Of a stretch of 64,000 bases of DNA, positions 18,692 to 28,300 are shown one piece after another. The position numbers and the translations under genes are program-made. The stretch spans positions 38,178-102,177 of the forward strand of contig CALWPY010000008.1 of the NCBI GenBank assembly GCA_944383545.1, read 5' to 3'. The notes below the pieces were generated by a model, which worked only from the letters and a program-made list of their open reading frames with translations, made no database searches and was not told the origin of the DNA. Numbering within the stretch: position 1 is the stretch's first letter; every line of letters starts with the position of its first letter. The DNA is from an uncultured Lachnospiraceae bacterium. GTDB taxonomy: Bacteria > Bacillota > Clostridia > Lachnospirales > Lachnospiraceae.

Positions 18692-21600
18692 TTATTCTCT
18701 GTCCTGCTTTTTCTTTAAAAGTGCTGATGTATCAAGAGTTTCCGCCTGCTTCTCCTTCTTCTTTTTTGCGGTTTTCTGCTTACTCTTTACTGAATTTTTT
18801 TCTTCCGAAGCACTGACTTTTTCCGTAGCACTTTTTTCCGCTACTTCACTTAAACCTGCTTCATTTTGTGCACTTTCTCCTGATACAGCTCTCTTCCTTA
18901 ATATATTTAACCTTATCTTCTTTGGCACAAAGTAAAATCTTCTTACCGCAATGTCTGAGAGGAGTACAAGTATTGCAAGTATCAGAAGAATTTCCGTAAT
19001 ATCATAGCTTCTGACACTGTCACTTTTAAGCCTTGTCCATACCCTGTCATCAAAGGAAATATTGTTTCCATACTGACTGATAAATGACTCGTAGCCCGTG
19101 CTGTCTATGTCAAACCTGTATTCCGAAGAATACTGTACTGCATAGGCTGTATTTATGTTGTTTGTCACGTCACCTGCCTCTGACCTTCTTACGTTTATGC
19201 TGTATACACCCGGATTTTCATAATCGAGCTCTGCCTCAAAAAGTCCCGGAGCTATACAGGTAAGTTCAATTTCTTCCCTTTCACCTTCTTCATTTACATA
19301 TACGGCAGAAACCCCGGTTTCATCTGTATAATCCTTAGCGGTATAAGAAATCACTGCATGTCCTGCCTCGTTTCTTACCTCTGCTATATCATCATTTATG
19401 GAAGCACTTCCCGCAGTATAATCAATAATTCTTTTCCAGAGCTGCACATAATCATCCTGACCTGAAAAACTTCCTGTCCATTCACCTGTTATATCTGTAT
19501 TCCACGCGGCTGTTTTTCCAAGACCGCACTGCCATACGGTAAGTATCGGGTCATCCTTATCAGATGATATTAAAACACTTGAATTTGTCTTCGGCGATGA
19601 TGCTATATATCCGTTTAAAACAGGCCATCCTGTTTCAAAAAGACCTCTTGTAATCCGGCTTGAAGAAGAAACACTCAGTGAAAAGCTTCCGTTTTGTATA
19701 TAAGTATCTCCGCTTAAATATACCTCCTGAGCAAAGATTCTCGGGATATCGGTAGATACATCTGAATAATAATATCTTCCTCCACACGTTTCAGCAAGCA
19801 TCTGAAGAAGCACCCTGTCGGAATCAACCCCTACGGCAACTGTGGAAAGCGTTATTCCCGAATCATTTATTTTTTCAGTGACATCATCATATTCTGAAGC
19901 GTCTTCTCCATAACCGTCAGTTAAAAGGACTATATGCTTTATGGCAGAATTATTTTTAATAAGCTCATTACAGGCTTCTGCGAGGGCAGGCTTAATCGAA
20001 GTTCCGCCGCCTTCTTTCACTGATTCAATCTTATCCTTAATTGCTTCCTTATCCTCTGCCTTTACAAGCTCCACCTGCCACTCATAACGGTCGTCAAATG
20101 TGAGAACGCCTACATAGTCATCTGCCCGCAGATTGTCAACTGCCTTCGATGCAGCCTGTATTGCTATGTCTAAGTTTGTAGCTCCCCCGGAGCCTGCATT
20201 TTCAAGCATACTTCCCGAATGGTCTATCACCATTACCATTGCCATTTCAGGTATTTCATTTTCTCCGCGAAGCTCCATATCGACGGGAAGTATTTCTTCT
20301 AACACGGTGTCCCTGTATCCTCCCAGGGCAAAACTGTTTTCGCCCCCTGCACATATGAGACCTCCTGCATAATCCTCTACATAAGCCGATATGTTATTTA
20401 TAAATCCCTCAGGCAGGTCGTCATAATAAACGTCTGCAAGAACTATACTCTTATAATCAAGCATACTGTCCAAATCAGACGGAGCATCCAGTGCAGAAAC
20501 CACATCATAATCTGCACCTGCGGCATCAAGCACAGGAATAAATGCATTTATATTTTCATTCACGCCTGTAACAACCAGTATCTTTGGAGTGCTTTCCACC
20601 ATTGAATATACGCTGTAAGAGTCATTCACCGCACATTCGTCACCCGGTGCGGTAACTGTTACGGTAAAGCTCTCCATGACATCATCTGTCACGGTCTGCG
20701 AAAATGCAAACTGATTTATGCCTTCTTTTAAAGTAACATTTTTATACATTATTCCGGTATCTCCGGATTCAATCCTTATTTCTGCATCAGTATCATAACT
20801 GCTCATAACAGAAACGGTAAGGGTGTATTCGTCTCCTTCATGCAGATATGCCGGTATATCCACGTTTTCCACGTAAGCATCATTTATTTCAGGAGTATCA
20901 AGAAGTATGGAAGAAAGTTCTATATTACTCCTTGAAATAAGATTTGCAGTATTATATATGTCACCGTTTGTTTCCCTGCCGTCCGTAATAATTACAATTC
21001 TTCCTGCCGCATCATCAGGAATCATGGAAACCGCCTTGTTTACCGCCGTCTCAATATTTGTGGCATTTACATCAGGTGACGTCATAAGCTCCGAGAAAAA
21101 TGCTTCATCTGTTACAAACTGCTCTACCTCTGAATTTCTTCCAAAGGTCACTATTCCATAGGAATTGTTTTTCGGCATGTCTTTAACCGTACTTCTCAGA
21201 TAATCATTTATATCATCCACATAAGAGCTTGTGCTGTCCGACATATCCACCACAAATACGGTTACAACCCTGTCTGATTTTGCAGGAATTTTAATGCCGA
21301 CGGCAGCAAGCAGTATGAGTACCGTAAGGAAAATTCTTACCGCCAGATAAAATTTCCCCTTATATCTGTTCTGTCTTATATATATAATCCATTCTATAAT
21401 TAAAAGTATTATGGCAATGACAAGCAGTATGTCCCTGACATTTCGTCTCACCTCTAAGGTATTATCTGCTTTTTCCGAAAATTCACTGCTTCCCTGCACC
21501 GTACCGTCAGACTCTTCAGAAGAAGCAAATCTCACTACAAAGCACTCACTTTCATCACCCGCATATACTTTATAAATTCCTGAATTTTTTGTATCTGCCG

Positions 21601-23191
21601 AATATGTCTCGTACCCCGTTTCAAAAGAAGTGTTAAAGCTTATTCCTTCGCCTGCATAATAAATGTTATTTACGAGTATTGATGTATCGGAAAGATAGCT
21701 CATTATGTTTGCAAATATCACGGGATATTCCGCACACAAAGGAAAGTCCGACTCTCTAAGGTCAAAACCGATTACAACTTCTCTGATTCCGTCATGCTCT
21801 CCATAGTACCCTGCACATTTTCCATCATATTCTAAAAAGCTCTCAGCCCATTCCGGCACCTCATAGTAGTTTACATAATTTACGCCTATCGTAAATTCAC
21901 TGAGCCCCGCTGTAATTTCACACTCTTTGGCAGTGATAAGCACGCCTTCATCATTATCCTCTGTCTCGCTTCCAATTACCAGCCTGTGAATCCCTGCTTC
22001 TTCGGAAGGAATAATCCCGTCATATATACACAATCCGTATTCTGTGTCACCGAGTATGACAGCATCACTTTCGGTCTTAGTTATGTCAACTCCTGTAACT
22101 GCTTTATAAGCGTTTTCTATGAAAACATTGCTTCCTACAAGAACTGCATTTATTTCACCCGTATTCTCTCTCACGGCATATGCGGTATTATCTTTTTCAA
22201 GGCTGTCTCCGTTATAGGAGTCTTCACTGATTCCTGAAAAAACTATGCTTCCAGCTTCTGCCTTAAGCACCTCAAGATTCCATGACACGTCTTCAAAAAG
22301 AACAACTGCGCTTTTACCCGCTTCAACCGTAACCTGTTTTATTCCAAGCAGATTTTCCGTATCCTGATTAATTCCGCCATAAATTCCATCTGCTTCAGAA
22401 TACGCTCCGTCTGCCTCATAGAGACTTACCTCAAGGCTTGCATCATATTCACTGTAGTTGGTAATTCTTACCGCCGCATCATATCCTTCTTCGGTTTCGG
22501 TCTGTGATACATAGTCCAGTGAAATATTTGATGCAACACCCCCGGCACAGAAAACCTCAGCATTCATGTTTTCAGTGTACATTGCCGTCTCGTCAACTCC
22601 GACACCATCCGTAAAAACATAAACGGAATAATCAGTTTCTTCGCCCTGACCTGATATTACAGTTTCCACAAGACTATACGCCTCAGTCAGATTTCCTGAA
22701 ACATCGTCTGCCTGAATATCAACAAGCACATCTTTTACTTTTTCCCTGTCTGATGAGTTGGATATTAAGAGTTCAGCATTATCAGAGCAACTTATCACCG
22801 TGAAACTGCCCTTGTCCACCGAGTCCACATATTGTGATGCATTTTTCACTGCTTCTTCAATACGTGTATCACCATTCTCGGTTTTATGCTGCATACTGCC
22901 ACTGGTATCTACTATAATGACAGTATTTCCGCCATCTTTTCCTTTAGTCTGAATGAAAGGAGACATCAGTGCAAATATCAGAAGAAGCGCTATAAGTATC
23001 TGGAGATACATTAGAATATTATTTGTGAATTTTTCAAAGAATGTTCTGGACTGATTATTTTTTATTATTTTCTGCCACAACAAATTAGAGGAGATTTTTT
23101 TATCCTCTCCCTTTGGCTTTAACAGATATAAAATTATTATAATAGGCACGGCAATCAGAAATGCCAGCGGCCACATACTGCTAAATGTCAT
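18692..23191 (-). CDS. Giant BatA-like membrane protein with three VWA domains
   Basis: 1499 residues. N-terminal BatA-type region with two helices (FLIAVPIIIILYLLKP and ILMYLQILIALLLIF), VWA domain 1 (MIDAS Asp95-x-Ser97-x-Ser99), a long beta-rich stretch, two more helices near 588-634, VWA domain 2 (Asp649-x-Ser651-x-Ser653), an amidotransferase-like fold near 868-965, VWA domain 3 (Asp990-x-Ser992-x-Ser994), and a C-terminal helix before a Lys/Glu-rich tail. VWA domains bind metal and protein ligands. It overlaps the DUF58 gene by 11 bp and is the last gene of the MoxR operon. It looks like a fusion of parts usually coded by two or more genes. Role unknown; likely an envelope-located substrate of MoxR remodelling. 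Confidence 0.88.
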   Translation of the reverse strand: MTFSSMWPLAFLIAVPIIIILYLLKPKGEDKKISSNLLWQKIIKNNQSRTFFEKFTNNILMYLQILIALLLIFALMSPFIQTKGKDGGNTVIIVDTSGSMQHKTENGDTRIEEAVKNASQYVDSVDKGSFTVISCSDNAELLISNSSDREKVKDVLVDIQADDVSGNLTEAYSLVETVISGQGEETDYSVYVFTDGVGVDETAMYTENMNAEVFCAGGVASNISLDYVSQTETEEGYDAAVRITNYSEYDASLEVSLYEADGAYSEADGIYGGINQDTENLLGIKQVTVEAGKSAVVLFEDVSWNLEVLKAEAGSIVFSGISEDSYNGDSLEKDNTAYAVRENTGEINAVLVGSNVFIENAYKAVTGVDITKTESDAVILGDTEYGLCIYDGIIPSEEAGIHRLVIGSETEDNDEGVLITAKECEITAGLSEFTIGVNYVNYYEVPEWAESFLEYDGKCAGYYGEHDGIREVVIGFDLRESDFPLCAEYPVIFANIMSYLSDTSILVNNIYYAGEGISFNTSFETGYETYSADTKNSGIYKVYAGDESECFVVRFASSEESDGTVQGSSEFSEKADNTLEVRRNVRDILLVIAIILLIIEWIIYIRQNRYKGKFYLAVRIFLTVLILLAAVGIKIPAKSDRVVTVFVVDMSDSTSSYVDDINDYLRSTVKDMPKNNSYGIVTFGRNSEVEQFVTDEAFFSELMTSPDVNATNIETAVNKAVSMIPDDAAGRIVIITDGRETNGDIYNTANLISRSNIELSSILLDTPEINDAYVENVDIPAYLHEGDEYTLTVSVMSSYDTDAEIRIESGDTGIMYKNVTLKEGINQFAFSQTVTDDVMESFTVTVTAPGDECAVNDSYSVYSMVESTPKILVVTGVNENINAFIPVLDAAGADYDVVSALDAPSDLDSMLDYKSIVLADVYYDDLPEGFINNISAYVEDYAGGLICAGGENSFALGGYRDTVLEEILPVDMELRGENEIPEMAMVMVIDHSGSMLENAGSGGATNLDIAIQAASKAVDNLRADDYVGVLTFDDRYEWQVELVKAEDKEAIKDKIESVKEGGGTSIKPALAEACNELIKNNSAIKHIVLLTDGYGEDASEYDDVTEKINDSGITLSTVAVGVDSDRVLLQMLAETCGGRYYYSDVSTDIPRIFAQEVYLSGDTYIQNGSFSLSVSSSSRITRGLFETGWPVLNGYIASSPKTNSSVLISSDKDDPILTVWQCGLGKTAAWNTDITGEWTGSFSGQDDYVQLWKRIIDYTAGSASINDDIAEVRNEAGHAVISYTAKDYTDETGVSAVYVNEEGEREEIELTCIAPGLFEAELDYENPGVYSINVRRSEAGDVTNNINTAYAVQYSSEYRFDIDSTGYESFISQYGNNISFDDRVWTRLKSDSVRSYDITEILLILAILVLLSDIAVRRFYFVPKKIRLNILRKRAVSGESAQNEAGLSEVAEKSATEKVSASEEKNSVKSKQKTAKKKKEKQAETLDTSALLKKKQDRE

Positions 23192-24065
23192 ATATATCCT
23201 TTAATCCTTCAAAAATAATTTTATCAAATTCCCAATCAGCATTTACAAGAGAATAAAAAGCTCCTCCTTTTAATGCTGATTTTTTTATCTTATTTATAAG
23301 ACCGTTAAGAGCCTCCATATATTTATCTATTACCTGCTGATTCATGCTTACCTTAATCTTTTCATCTGATTCCATGTCTATCAGATTATAAGTACCGGTC
23401 ATGTTTATGTCCAGCTCTTCACCTGAAAGCACCTGTATCAAGACCACCTGCTGCCTGTTGTAATTTAAAAATGATATTATTTTGTCAAGTGTGTCTTTGC
23501 CTTTTTCCTCCGCAATAAAGTCCTCATACAAAAAATCGCTGATAATTATTGAAAGGCCTGTCCCGTTACCCTTTCTTTTTCTGACTGCCTCGTAAAGGTC
23601 GGCGCTTCCTGAAAAATCAAGGTTATCAACCCATTTTATAAGCTCCATGTAACCCCTTTTCCCTGAGGTTACCCTGTAAGGCTTGTCCATGTTTTTTATG
23701 TCATACAAAATAACTCTGTCCATACTGTTTAAGGCGATATAGGACAGGGCACATGTAATCTTCTTTGCCATTTCTTCTTTGGAATTTATACCGTAGCACA
23801 TGGACGCACTTGTATCGATAAAGATACTTATTACAGACTCCTTTTCCTCCATGTATTCCTTAATATAGAGTCTGTCAAGTCTTGCATAAGCATTCCAGTC
23901 TATCCTTCTTATATCATCTCCCTGAATATATTCACGGAAGTCAGAAAACTCCGCAGAGCTTCCTTTCATTACCGACTTCCTGTTTCCTGACATATTCATG
24001 GCAGATTTATTACGAAGGGCAAGACGCAGTCTGTTCAATTTGTCATAATATTTTGAATCAAGCAT
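23181..24065 (-). CDS. DUF58 domain protein
   Basis: 294 residues with the DUF58 signature near 40-70 (FREYIQGDDIRRIDWNAYAR) followed by a VWA-like fold with a MIDAS-type motif (IFIDTSASM). DUF58 proteins are partners of MoxR AAA ATPases in many bacteria. No membrane helix, unlike many relatives, so it is probably cytoplasmic. It overlaps the MoxR gene by 8 bp and the giant VWA gene by 11 bp, implying translational coupling. Confidence 0.93.
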   Translation of the reverse strand: MLDSKYYDKLNRLRLALRNKSAMNMSGNRKSVMKGSSAEFSDFREYIQGDDIRRIDWNAYARLDRLYIKEYMEEKESVISIFIDTSASMCYGINSKEEMAKKITCALSYIALNSMDRVILYDIKNMDKPYRVTSGKRGYMELIKWVDNLDFSGSADLYEAVRKRKGNGTGLSIIISDFLYEDFIAEEKGKDTLDKIISFLNYNRQQVVLIQVLSGEELDINMTGTYNLIDMESDEKIKVSMNQQVIDKYMEALNGLINKIKKSALKGGAFYSLVNADWEFDKIIFEGLKDIYDI

Positions 24066-25011
24066 TTTTCTTTGTTTCCTCTATCAGACTCTTTATAACC
24101 ATGTCTTCAGTAATTCCCTCTGACATTGCATCAAAGCTTAAAATAATTCTGTGCCTTAATGCCGGATAAGCACAGTAATTTATATCTTCAAACGAAACAT
24201 TATATCTTCCTTCCATAAGAGCCCTCGCCCTTGCAGTCTTAATCACTGCCTGTGCCGCTCTCGGACTTGCGCCGAGCTTTACATAAGGATTTTTTTCATG
24301 CGTTTTCATTATAAGGTCTATCGCATAATCCATTACCGCATCGGCAACGGGTATTTCTTTTATGAGCTCTTTAATTTTTATAAGCTCCATGATGTCAATT
24401 ATTTTATTTATCTCTTTTTCTCCCTCAATTTCCGTGAGATTTACTATTGTTTTAAGCTCCTCCCTAGTCGGATAATCCAAAAGAATCTTAAACATAAACC
24501 TGTCGAGCTGTGCCTCAGGCAGAGGATAGGTACCTTCATTTTCAATGGGATTCTGAGTTGCAAGCACCATGAAAGGCTCGCTTACCGCATAGCTTTCATT
24601 ACCGACTGTCACAGTATGCTCCTGCATTGCCTCAAGCAGTGCCGACTGGGTCTTCGGTGTTGCCCTGTTAATCTCATCAGCCAGAACAAGATTTGCAAAT
24701 ATAGGTCCCGGCTCAAATTTAAAACTGTTACCTGATTCATTTTTTACTATTATATTTGTACCCGTAACATCACTGGGCATTAAATCAGGGGTAAACTGTA
24801 TTCTTTTAAAGCTTAAATCGAGAACTTTTCCTATTGTGGCAACAAGCCTTGTTTTTCCGAGCCCCGGCATACCTTCGAGGAGCACGTTTCCTCCCGTAAG
24901 TACGGCAAGTATTGTCTGCCTTACAATATCCTTCTGACCTATTATGCTTTTTCTTATCTCTGCTTCACATGCGGAAATTTTATCCGCCGCTGTTTTAAAT
25001 TCGTTGTCCAT
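24058..25011 (-). CDS. MoxR-family AAA+ ATPase
   Basis: 317 residues with Walker A GMPGLGKTRLVATI, Walker B LVLADEINRATPKTQSALLEAMQE and sensor ATQNPIENEGTYPLPEAQLDRF, all typical of the MoxR branch. These act as chaperones that insert metal or remodel VWA-domain partners. The ATG follows GGAGG. It lies between the Gln/Asn/Gly-rich membrane protein and the DUF58 gene with tight spacing, so its likely clients are the VWA proteins coded next to it. Confidence 0.95.
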   Translation of the reverse strand: MDNEFKTAADKISACEAEIRKSIIGQKDIVRQTILAVLTGGNVLLEGMPGLGKTRLVATIGKVLDLSFKRIQFTPDLMPSDVTGTNIIVKNESGNSFKFEPGPIFANLVLADEINRATPKTQSALLEAMQEHTVTVGNESYAVSEPFMVLATQNPIENEGTYPLPEAQLDRFMFKILLDYPTREELKTIVNLTEIEGEKEINKIIDIMELIKIKELIKEIPVADAVMDYAIDLIMKTHEKNPYVKLGASPRAAQAVIKTARARALMEGRYNVSFEDINYCAYPALRHRIILSFDAMSEGITEDMVIKSLIEETKKNA

Positions 25012-25020
25012 TTTACCCTC

Positions 25021-26391
25021 CTAATCTCCGAAGCTCTGGAAATATTCCTTTATCACATTCTCCATTCCTGTCGGATATTTTCCGCTCTGGATACCTTCAT
25101 ATGCCTGATTTGTATAACTTCCTATAACGGACTCATAGGAAACATGCTCTCCCTCCCATGCCAGTCCGTTGTTTTCTTTATAACTTGTCGAATTACCGTC
25201 TGAATTTCCCTGACCTGTCAGATTGTCATCATTACCTTCATTTTGCGGTATACTTACATAGTCATGTGTATTAGTCCCCGAGCCTGTGCCTGCCTGATCT
25301 CCTCCCATAGAGCTTCCGCCGCTTTCACCGCTTCCGTTTTCACCACTTTGACCCTGACCGTTTCCACCCTGAGCACCCTGTCCGTTCTCACCGTTCTGTC
25401 CGTTCTGTCCGTTCTCACCATTCTGTCCACTTTGACCACTCTGTCCGTTTTGACCATTCTGTCCGCTCTGTCCGCTATTTTGCCCGTTCTCACCGCTCTG
25501 ACCTGACTGATTGTTCTGACCGTTCTGGCTGTTCTGCCCCTGCTGACTGCCCTGATTATTCTGTCCGTTTTGGTTATTTGACGCACTTTCAGCAGCCGCT
25601 GAAAGCTGTGAGCTTAATTCACTGTTTGACTTTGTCTGCTCAGCCATTTCATTTAACGCAATCGTTGCCTCACTGTATTTATATTCGAGCTTATTATCTG
25701 CCTGTGCAAGCGCTTCGTATGAGGACGCCTGACTGTACTCTGTTTTTGAAGCTTCGAATGCTTCTTTAATTTTATCAAGCTCATCCGCCTGTTCTGGCGA
25801 TAACTCAGCTATGTCAATCTCTTCTAATTCTTCAATTATCTCATCTATTTCCTCCTGTTTTTCTTCTGCAATTTCCGCTATTTCATGCTGAAGTACCGCT
25901 TCATCCCTTGCCTTTGAAGGAATCAGGGCACATACTGCCGTGATAACAAGAAGTACTGAAAATACAATTATCTTTTTTACTTCGGGTAAAAGCCGTACCT
26001 TTACACTGTCTTTTTTATTCTCAATAAAATCCAAAGTATCATTTCGCTGAAGTACCGCAGTACAGTCTTCTCTGTCTGACATCTCATAAGCAGTTATAAC
26101 CCTCTCATTAAATCCAAAACTGTCTATATAGAGAGCTGCCTGTTTCATGGATTTCCTGTGAAAAAAGTAGATGACAGTTCCTGCCACAACTCCTGACGCA
26201 ATACATAAAACGAGATAAAGATGCGCATAGTAAAGAGGCCTTATTAAAGCATAAATCTCTATTATAAGACCCGCAAAAAGACCTGCCCCAACGGAAAACA
26301 TAATATATTCAATGTACACCTTGAGATTAAGCCTCGCCCTTATTCCTGATATGAATTTTAATAAAGCTACCTTACTTTTTTGCTTTTCCAT
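25021..26391 (-). CDS. Membrane protein with Gln/Asn/Gly-rich low-complexity tract
   Basis: 456 residues. Two N-terminal helices (about 28-75), a third near 140-160, an acidic coiled-coil-like stretch (EIAEEKQEEIDEIIEELEE), then from about 270 to 375 a repetitive tract of GQN, GQS and GEN units, and a short C-terminal domain ending YKENNGLAWEGEHVSYESVI and beyond. I do not recognise the family with certainty; DUF4175-like proteins of MoxR operons share such a layout. It overlaps the permease gene by 20 bp and precedes MoxR, so it belongs to this operon. Confidence 0.75.
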   Translation of the reverse strand: MEKQKSKVALLKFISGIRARLNLKVYIEYIMFSVGAGLFAGLIIEIYALIRPLYYAHLYLVLCIASGVVAGTVIYFFHRKSMKQAALYIDSFGFNERVITAYEMSDREDCTAVLQRNDTLDFIENKKDSVKVRLLPEVKKIIVFSVLLVITAVCALIPSKARDEAVLQHEIAEIAEEKQEEIDEIIEELEEIDIAELSPEQADELDKIKEAFEASKTEYSQASSYEALAQADNKLEYKYSEATIALNEMAEQTKSNSELSSQLSAAAESASNNQNGQNNQGSQQGQNSQNGQNNQSGQSGENGQNSGQSGQNGQNGQSGQSGQNGENGQNGQNGENGQGAQGGNGQGQSGENGSGESGGSSMGGDQAGTGSGTNTHDYVSIPQNEGNDDNLTGQGNSDGNSTSYKENNGLAWEGEHVSYESVIGSYTNQAYEGIQSGKYPTGMENVIKEYFQSFGD

Positions 26392-27313
26392 TATTTCTCC
26401 TGTAATCTTTTCCTATGAGAGGATTCACCCTGATTGCCGCAAGCCACATAAAGAGATATGAAAGAAGAATTACCATTATTATTGATACTATTATCCAGAC
26501 CGTATTGTTTTCCAGAAGCATTTCCGTAATGCCCCCGTAATTTATATACCCGCCGTTTTCCTGTAAATCAGATAAAATGGAACTGTTTCCAAACAAAAAC
26601 TCCTCTACCATAACCGCAGGATTAAGGAGGAGAAAAAGAAGCGATTCTCCCATATCCCATGTATTACTATTGTAAGACAAAAAGCTTGAAACAACTAAAG
26701 GTATTAATGTACCCACATAAACAGCTCCGCAATAAACAAACGAAAGTATTATTGATGCTTTGGAGGATTTACATATTGCCGAGCATAAAACTCCTATGCT
26801 TCCCACAAAAAAGCCGTAGACAAGCATTATAACAACAAAGCCGAAAAGCCTGCTCCATTTAATACCGCCGAAAATAAATGAAACAGACATAATGGGAATG
26901 CTTGTTATTACATAAAGCATCATTTTTGTAACGGCAGTAAACACCTTACCTCTTACAATTCCCATAGGTGTAATTGCGGTAGTGAGCATAATGTCAAAGG
27001 TCTGTCTTTCCTTTTCTCCCGATATTGAAGATGCAGTAATTATAGGTATAATAAGTCCTAAAATTCCGCACTGCACCAATGCAATTATCGGAAAAAGTGA
27101 AGCAAACCAACTGTAGCTTTCCAGAAGAGTATCACCGTACCATCCGTACCACGAATAATAGTCACTGTAATTATTTATTCTGTCTGATATTATGGCGAGC
27201 CCCGCCGCAAATATCAGAAAAAGTACCAGATTATAAATCATAAGGCTCAAAAACAACCTTATGCTTCTTGTATCAGACTTGATTTCCCTTTTAAGTATCG
27301 GATTAATTTTCAT
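26372..27313 (-). CDS. ABC-2 type transporter permease
   Basis: About 313 residues from the ATG at 27313, which has GGGAGGTGA upstream; upstream in-frame Met codons lie inside the ATPase gene. Six membrane helices are expected (for example LSLMIYNLVLFLIFAAGLAI, ALVQCGILGLIIPIITASSI, IIMVILLSYLFMWLAA). The ISGEKERQTFDIMLTTAI segment is typical of ABC-2 exporters of the NosY/GldF kind. It overlaps the stop of its ATPase by 11 bp. The substrate is unknown. Confidence 0.88.
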   Translation of the reverse strand: MKINPILKREIKSDTRSIRLFLSLMIYNLVLFLIFAAGLAIISDRINNYSDYYSWYGWYGDTLLESYSWFASLFPIIALVQCGILGLIIPIITASSISGEKERQTFDIMLTTAITPMGIVRGKVFTAVTKMMLYVITSIPIMSVSFIFGGIKWSRLFGFVVIMLVYGFFVGSIGVLCSAICKSSKASIILSFVYCGAVYVGTLIPLVVSSFLSYNSNTWDMGESLLFLLLNPAVMVEEFLFGNSSILSDLQENGGYINYGGITEMLLENNTVWIIVSIIMVILLSYLFMWLAAIRVNPLIGKDYRRNNGKAKK

Positions 27314-28289
27314 GGCTGTCACCTCCCATACCGTTATCTTCATCTGTAACCTGCATGAAGAGAGATTCCAGATTCTTTTCCTGCTTTTTAATTTCAACAA
27401 GCGGAACTCCCGCATTTACGAGACCGGCTATTATCGCGGCTATTTCTTTATCCCCGCCGTTTAATGTAAATTCTATTTTTCTTTCCATTATGGAAATATG
27501 TGAAACCATAGGATTTTCCTTAAGGATTCTGACAGGCATATCAGTACTGCCAAGTACATTCATTGTCAGACGCACACCCTGAAATATGTTTTGCTGTGGC
27601 ATATTCTGAGGAGGTATCGCCTGCCCGCTCATAATGTCCTCAATCTTTCCTGCAGCAACAAGCACTCCGTGATTCATGATTCCCACGCTGTTACACATTT
27701 CTGAAAGCTCGGACAGTATGTGTGAGCTTATCATTATGGTTTTTCCCATAGAACTTAAGTTTTTAAGCAGTTCTTTCATTTCAACCCTCGCTCTTGGGTC
27801 AAGCCCCGAATTAGGCTCATCAAGTACCAGAAGCTTGGGATTATGAATAAGCGCCCTTGCAACACACAGTCTCTGCTTCATACCTCGTGAAAGGCTGTCT
27901 ACATACTCTTCATTTTTATCTGAAAGATTTACAAGTTCAAGTAAATCTCCTGATATTTTCTGAATGTCCCTGGTATACATCCCGTACATTGAGCCGTAAA
28001 ACTCCATATACTCTTTTACCTTAAGGTTATTATAAACCCCAAAGAAATCAGGAACATATCCTATTACCCTCTTAATATTCTTTGTATTATTTATTGCATC
28101 CACTCCGTTTACCGTAACTGAGCCGCCTGAAGCGCGGAGCAGTCCGCATATTATCCTCATGGTAGTGGTTTTTCCTGCACCGTTCGGACCCACAAAACCA
28201 AACAGGTCGCCCTCCGGAATATGCAGACTTAAACCTGAAACGGCAGGAGTCTTTCCGTAATATTTCCATAAATTATTTATATAAAGCAT
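27303..28289 (-). CDS. ABC transporter ATP-binding protein
   Basis: 328 residues. Walker A GPNGAGKTTTMRII, signature LSRGMKQRLCVARAL, Walker B LLVLDEPNSGLDPRA and a His in MISSHILSELSE. The CcmA/GldA-type ATPase of ABC-2 exporters, with a C-terminal extension of about 100 residues. It follows AGGAGGG and sits between the 683-aa membrane protein and its permease. With the permease it forms an export or membrane-handling complex of unknown cargo. Confidence 0.93.
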   Translation of the reverse strand: MLYINNLWKYYGKTPAVSGLSLHIPEGDLFGFVGPNGAGKTTTMRIICGLLRASGGSVTVNGVDAINNTKNIKRVIGYVPDFFGVYNNLKVKEYMEFYGSMYGMYTRDIQKISGDLLELVNLSDKNEEYVDSLSRGMKQRLCVARALIHNPKLLVLDEPNSGLDPRARVEMKELLKNLSSMGKTIMISSHILSELSEMCNSVGIMNHGVLVAAGKIEDIMSGQAIPPQNMPQQNIFQGVRLTMNVLGSTDMPVRILKENPMVSHISIMERKIEFTLNGGDKEIAAIIAGLVNAGVPLVEIKKQEKNLESLFMQVTDEDNGMGGDSHEN

Positions 28290-28300
28290 AGCGTACCCTC

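Noticed and set aside
25243-25586. Long alternative frames on both strands over the GQN repeats
   Set aside because: They are translations of the repetitive tract in other frames (Thr/Leu/Ser- or Arg/Thr/Val-rich), a by-product of low-complexity DNA.
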